A stretch of DNA of 64,000 nt from contig CP076354.1 of the NCBI GenBank assembly GCA_018798825.1, forward strand, positions 682,001-746,000. The letters run 5' to 3'. Positions 62,835 to 64,000 of the stretch are shown one piece after another; within the stretch, counting starts at the first letter, position 1; each line of letters begins with the position of its first letter. The position numbers were made by a program, and so were the translations under genes. The notes beneath the pieces were generated by a model that had not been told where the DNA came from, did not search any database, and saw only the letters and a list, made by a program, of their open reading frames with translations. This DNA is from Ochrobactrum sp. BTU1 (GTDB lineage Bacteria; Pseudomonadota; Alphaproteobacteria; Rhizobiales; Rhizobiaceae).

Positions 62835-63878
62835 TTAGCCCTGGCTTTTCAGCTTCTCAGCAACGTCGAGCGCAAAATAGGTCAGGATGCCGTCACAGCC
62901 TGCGCGTTTGAAAGCCAGCAGGCTTTCCATCATGACTTTTTCTTCGTCGATCCAGCCATTCATGCCTGCAGCTTTGATCATCGAATATTCGCCCGATACC
63001 TGATAGGCATAAGTCGGCAGGCGGAATGTGTTTTTCAGGCGATGGATGATGTCGAGATAAGGCATCCCAGGCTTAACCATCAGCATGTCAGCGCCTTCAG
63101 CCACGTCCTGCTCGGCCTCGCGCACCGCTTCGTCCGGATTTGCTGGATCAATGTAATAAGTCTTCTTGTCGCCCTTCAGCAGACCAGCTGTACCGATTGC
63201 ATCGCGATAGGGGCCATAGAAGGCGGATGCGAATTTGGTCGCATAGGACATGATCGGTACATGGTTGAAGCCATGCGCATCCAGTGCCTGACGAATAGCG
63301 CCGATACGGCCATCCATCATGTCGGACGGTGCGATAACGTCTGCACCGGCTTCCGCCTGTGCGAGCGCACCGCGCACGACCATCGCAACCGATTCATCGT
63401 TGATGATTTCGCCATTGCGCAAAATGCCGTCATGACCGTGGGTTGTGAACGGATCGAGCGCTGCATCGGTAATGATACCGATTTCCGGCACTTCCTTCTT
63501 GATCGCACGCACGGCGCGGTTGATCAGATTGTCCGGGCTTGAAACGAAAGCGCCGTCCTCTGTCTTTACTTCTGCCTTTTCGCGCGGGAAGGGCGCAATC
63601 GCGGGAATGCCAAGCTTGGCAGCCTTTTCGGCCATGCGCACAGCCATATCGACCGAATAGCGCTCAACGCCCGGCATCGCGTCCACAGGCTCGCTGACAT
63701 TGGTTCCGTAAGTCAGGAAGAATGGCAGGATCAGATCGTCCACCGTGAGATGTGTTTCCTGAACCAGTCTGCGTGACCAGTCGGCCTTGCGCATTCGGCG
63801 CAGACGACGCCCACCGGTCACGTCATCGACATAGCCTGAAATGTTGGCAGAAGAAATGTTGGACAAACGATCAGTCAT
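62835..63878 (-). CDS. hemB: Delta-aminolevulinic acid dehydratase (porphobilinogen synthase), cysteine-free type
   Basis: HemB joins two 5-aminolevulinate molecules to porphobilinogen for haem and cobalamin. The 347-residue protein has the Schiff-base lysines in YATKFASAFYG and LMVKPGMPYLD. The zinc cysteine triad of E. coli-type enzymes (DVCLCEYTSHGHCG) is replaced: TDAALDPFTTHGHDG has Ala140, Asp142 and Asp150 at the cysteine positions. This is the Mg2+-dependent rhizobial class. GGGAA precedes the ATG. Confidence 0.95.
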   Translation of the reverse strand: MTDRLSNISSANISGYVDDVTGGRRLRRMRKADWSRRLVQETHLTVDDLILPFFLTYGTNVSEPVDAMPGVERYSVDMAVRMAEKAAKLGIPAIAPFPREKAEVKTEDGAFVSSPDNLINRAVRAIKKEVPEIGIITDAALDPFTTHGHDGILRNGEIINDESVAMVVRGALAQAEAGADVIAPSDMMDGRIGAIRQALDAHGFNHVPIMSYATKFASAFYGPYRDAIGTAGLLKGDKKTYYIDPANPDEAVREAEQDVAEGADMLMVKPGMPYLDIIHRLKNTFRLPTYAYQVSGEYSMIKAAGMNGWIDEEKVMMESLLAFKRAGCDGILTYFALDVAEKLKSQG

Positions 63879-64000
63879 ATAAATGTTCCCGAGAGAAGAA
63901 AGCTTGGGAATCTAACGGTTCGGAAGCTTGTTATCAGATGAGCACGGTTTATCACGGGAAAAGTGGCTAATCCAAGCACAATGGCCTGCGCAGGATTGAC

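Noticed and set aside
63879..64000. Possible start of another gene at the right edge
   Set aside because: The 122 bases contain only short frames without a ribosome site or recognisable product; nothing can be supported.

Overview
The window is a compact alphaproteobacterial chromosome segment, most likely from Brucellaceae (Ochrobactrum/Brucella group). The strongest single clue is a 213-residue porin-like protein at 18293-18934 that reads almost residue for residue like Brucella Omp25. Other alphaproteobacterial traits fit: the aapJQMP amino-acid transporter, HdaA, a cysteine-free HemB, NDUFS4-like and NDUFS6-like complex I proteins, a DUF992 protein, a Bpt-type aminoacyl-tRNA-protein transferase, and short palindromic repeats of the size reported for Brucella. 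I see no prophage, insertion sequence, integron, CRISPR array or rRNA. Almost everything is conserved housekeeping sequence; the one accessory-looking stretch is about 43.9-49.2 kb. The assignment comes from remembered family features, not from a database search.

Layout. 1-6.4 kb (minus): an outer-membrane biogenesis block, lptF-lptG-lptD with translational overlaps, then a terminator, surA and the start of pdxA. 6.8-9.4 kb (plus): pepA, holC and a membrane protein. 9.4-18 kb (mostly minus): an ABC-F ATPase, a DinB-like protein, ndk (plus, with a good promoter and terminator), a YbaY/META exported protein, and an operon-like run folM-like SDR-uvrC-pgsA-moaD-moaE. 18.3-25 kb: omp25, a GST, a small exported protein with an RNase T2, rlmJ, an EamA exporter and a molybdopterin oxidoreductase. 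25-32 kb: a DUF992 protein, purM-purN, a PerM/AI-2E permease, hdaA with an epimerase, an SH3 protein and an SDR lacking its catalytic Tyr/Lys. 32.4-35.3 kb: small genes, tRNA-Pro(TGG), an NDUFS4-like protein, tRNA-Arg(TCT), a LysE exporter and a Trp-Asp-Arg repeat SH3 protein.

35.5-43.9 kb holds a glutamate-receptor-like channel protein, metC, a PAP2 phosphatase and the complete aapJ-aapQ-aapM-aapP operon for L-amino-acid uptake. 44-48 kb is a cluster of small stress or detoxification-type genes (three VOC proteins, a GNAT, an ArsR/SRPBCC pair, an HxlR-SCP2 regulator) interleaved with palindromic repeats and two strong dyad operators. 48-54.8 kb: an FAD monooxygenase, an NDUFS6-like zinc protein, ppk-ppx (polyphosphate synthesis and breakdown) and rnd. 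55-64 kb: aspS, an unknown exported protein, parC, a GNAT, bpt, an RDD membrane protein and hemB.

The observations most worth a second look are: (i) two copies of one palindromic repeat, each ending inside the stop codon of a convergent gene; (ii) a 105-bp element with perfect 12-bp terminal inverted repeats that forms most of a divergent promoter region; (iii) two related palindromes 41 bp apart upstream of an SRPBCC-ArsR operon; (iv) the glutamate-receptor-like protein with no K+ filter; (v) two very small membrane-protein genes; and (vi) SDRs with altered catalytic residues.
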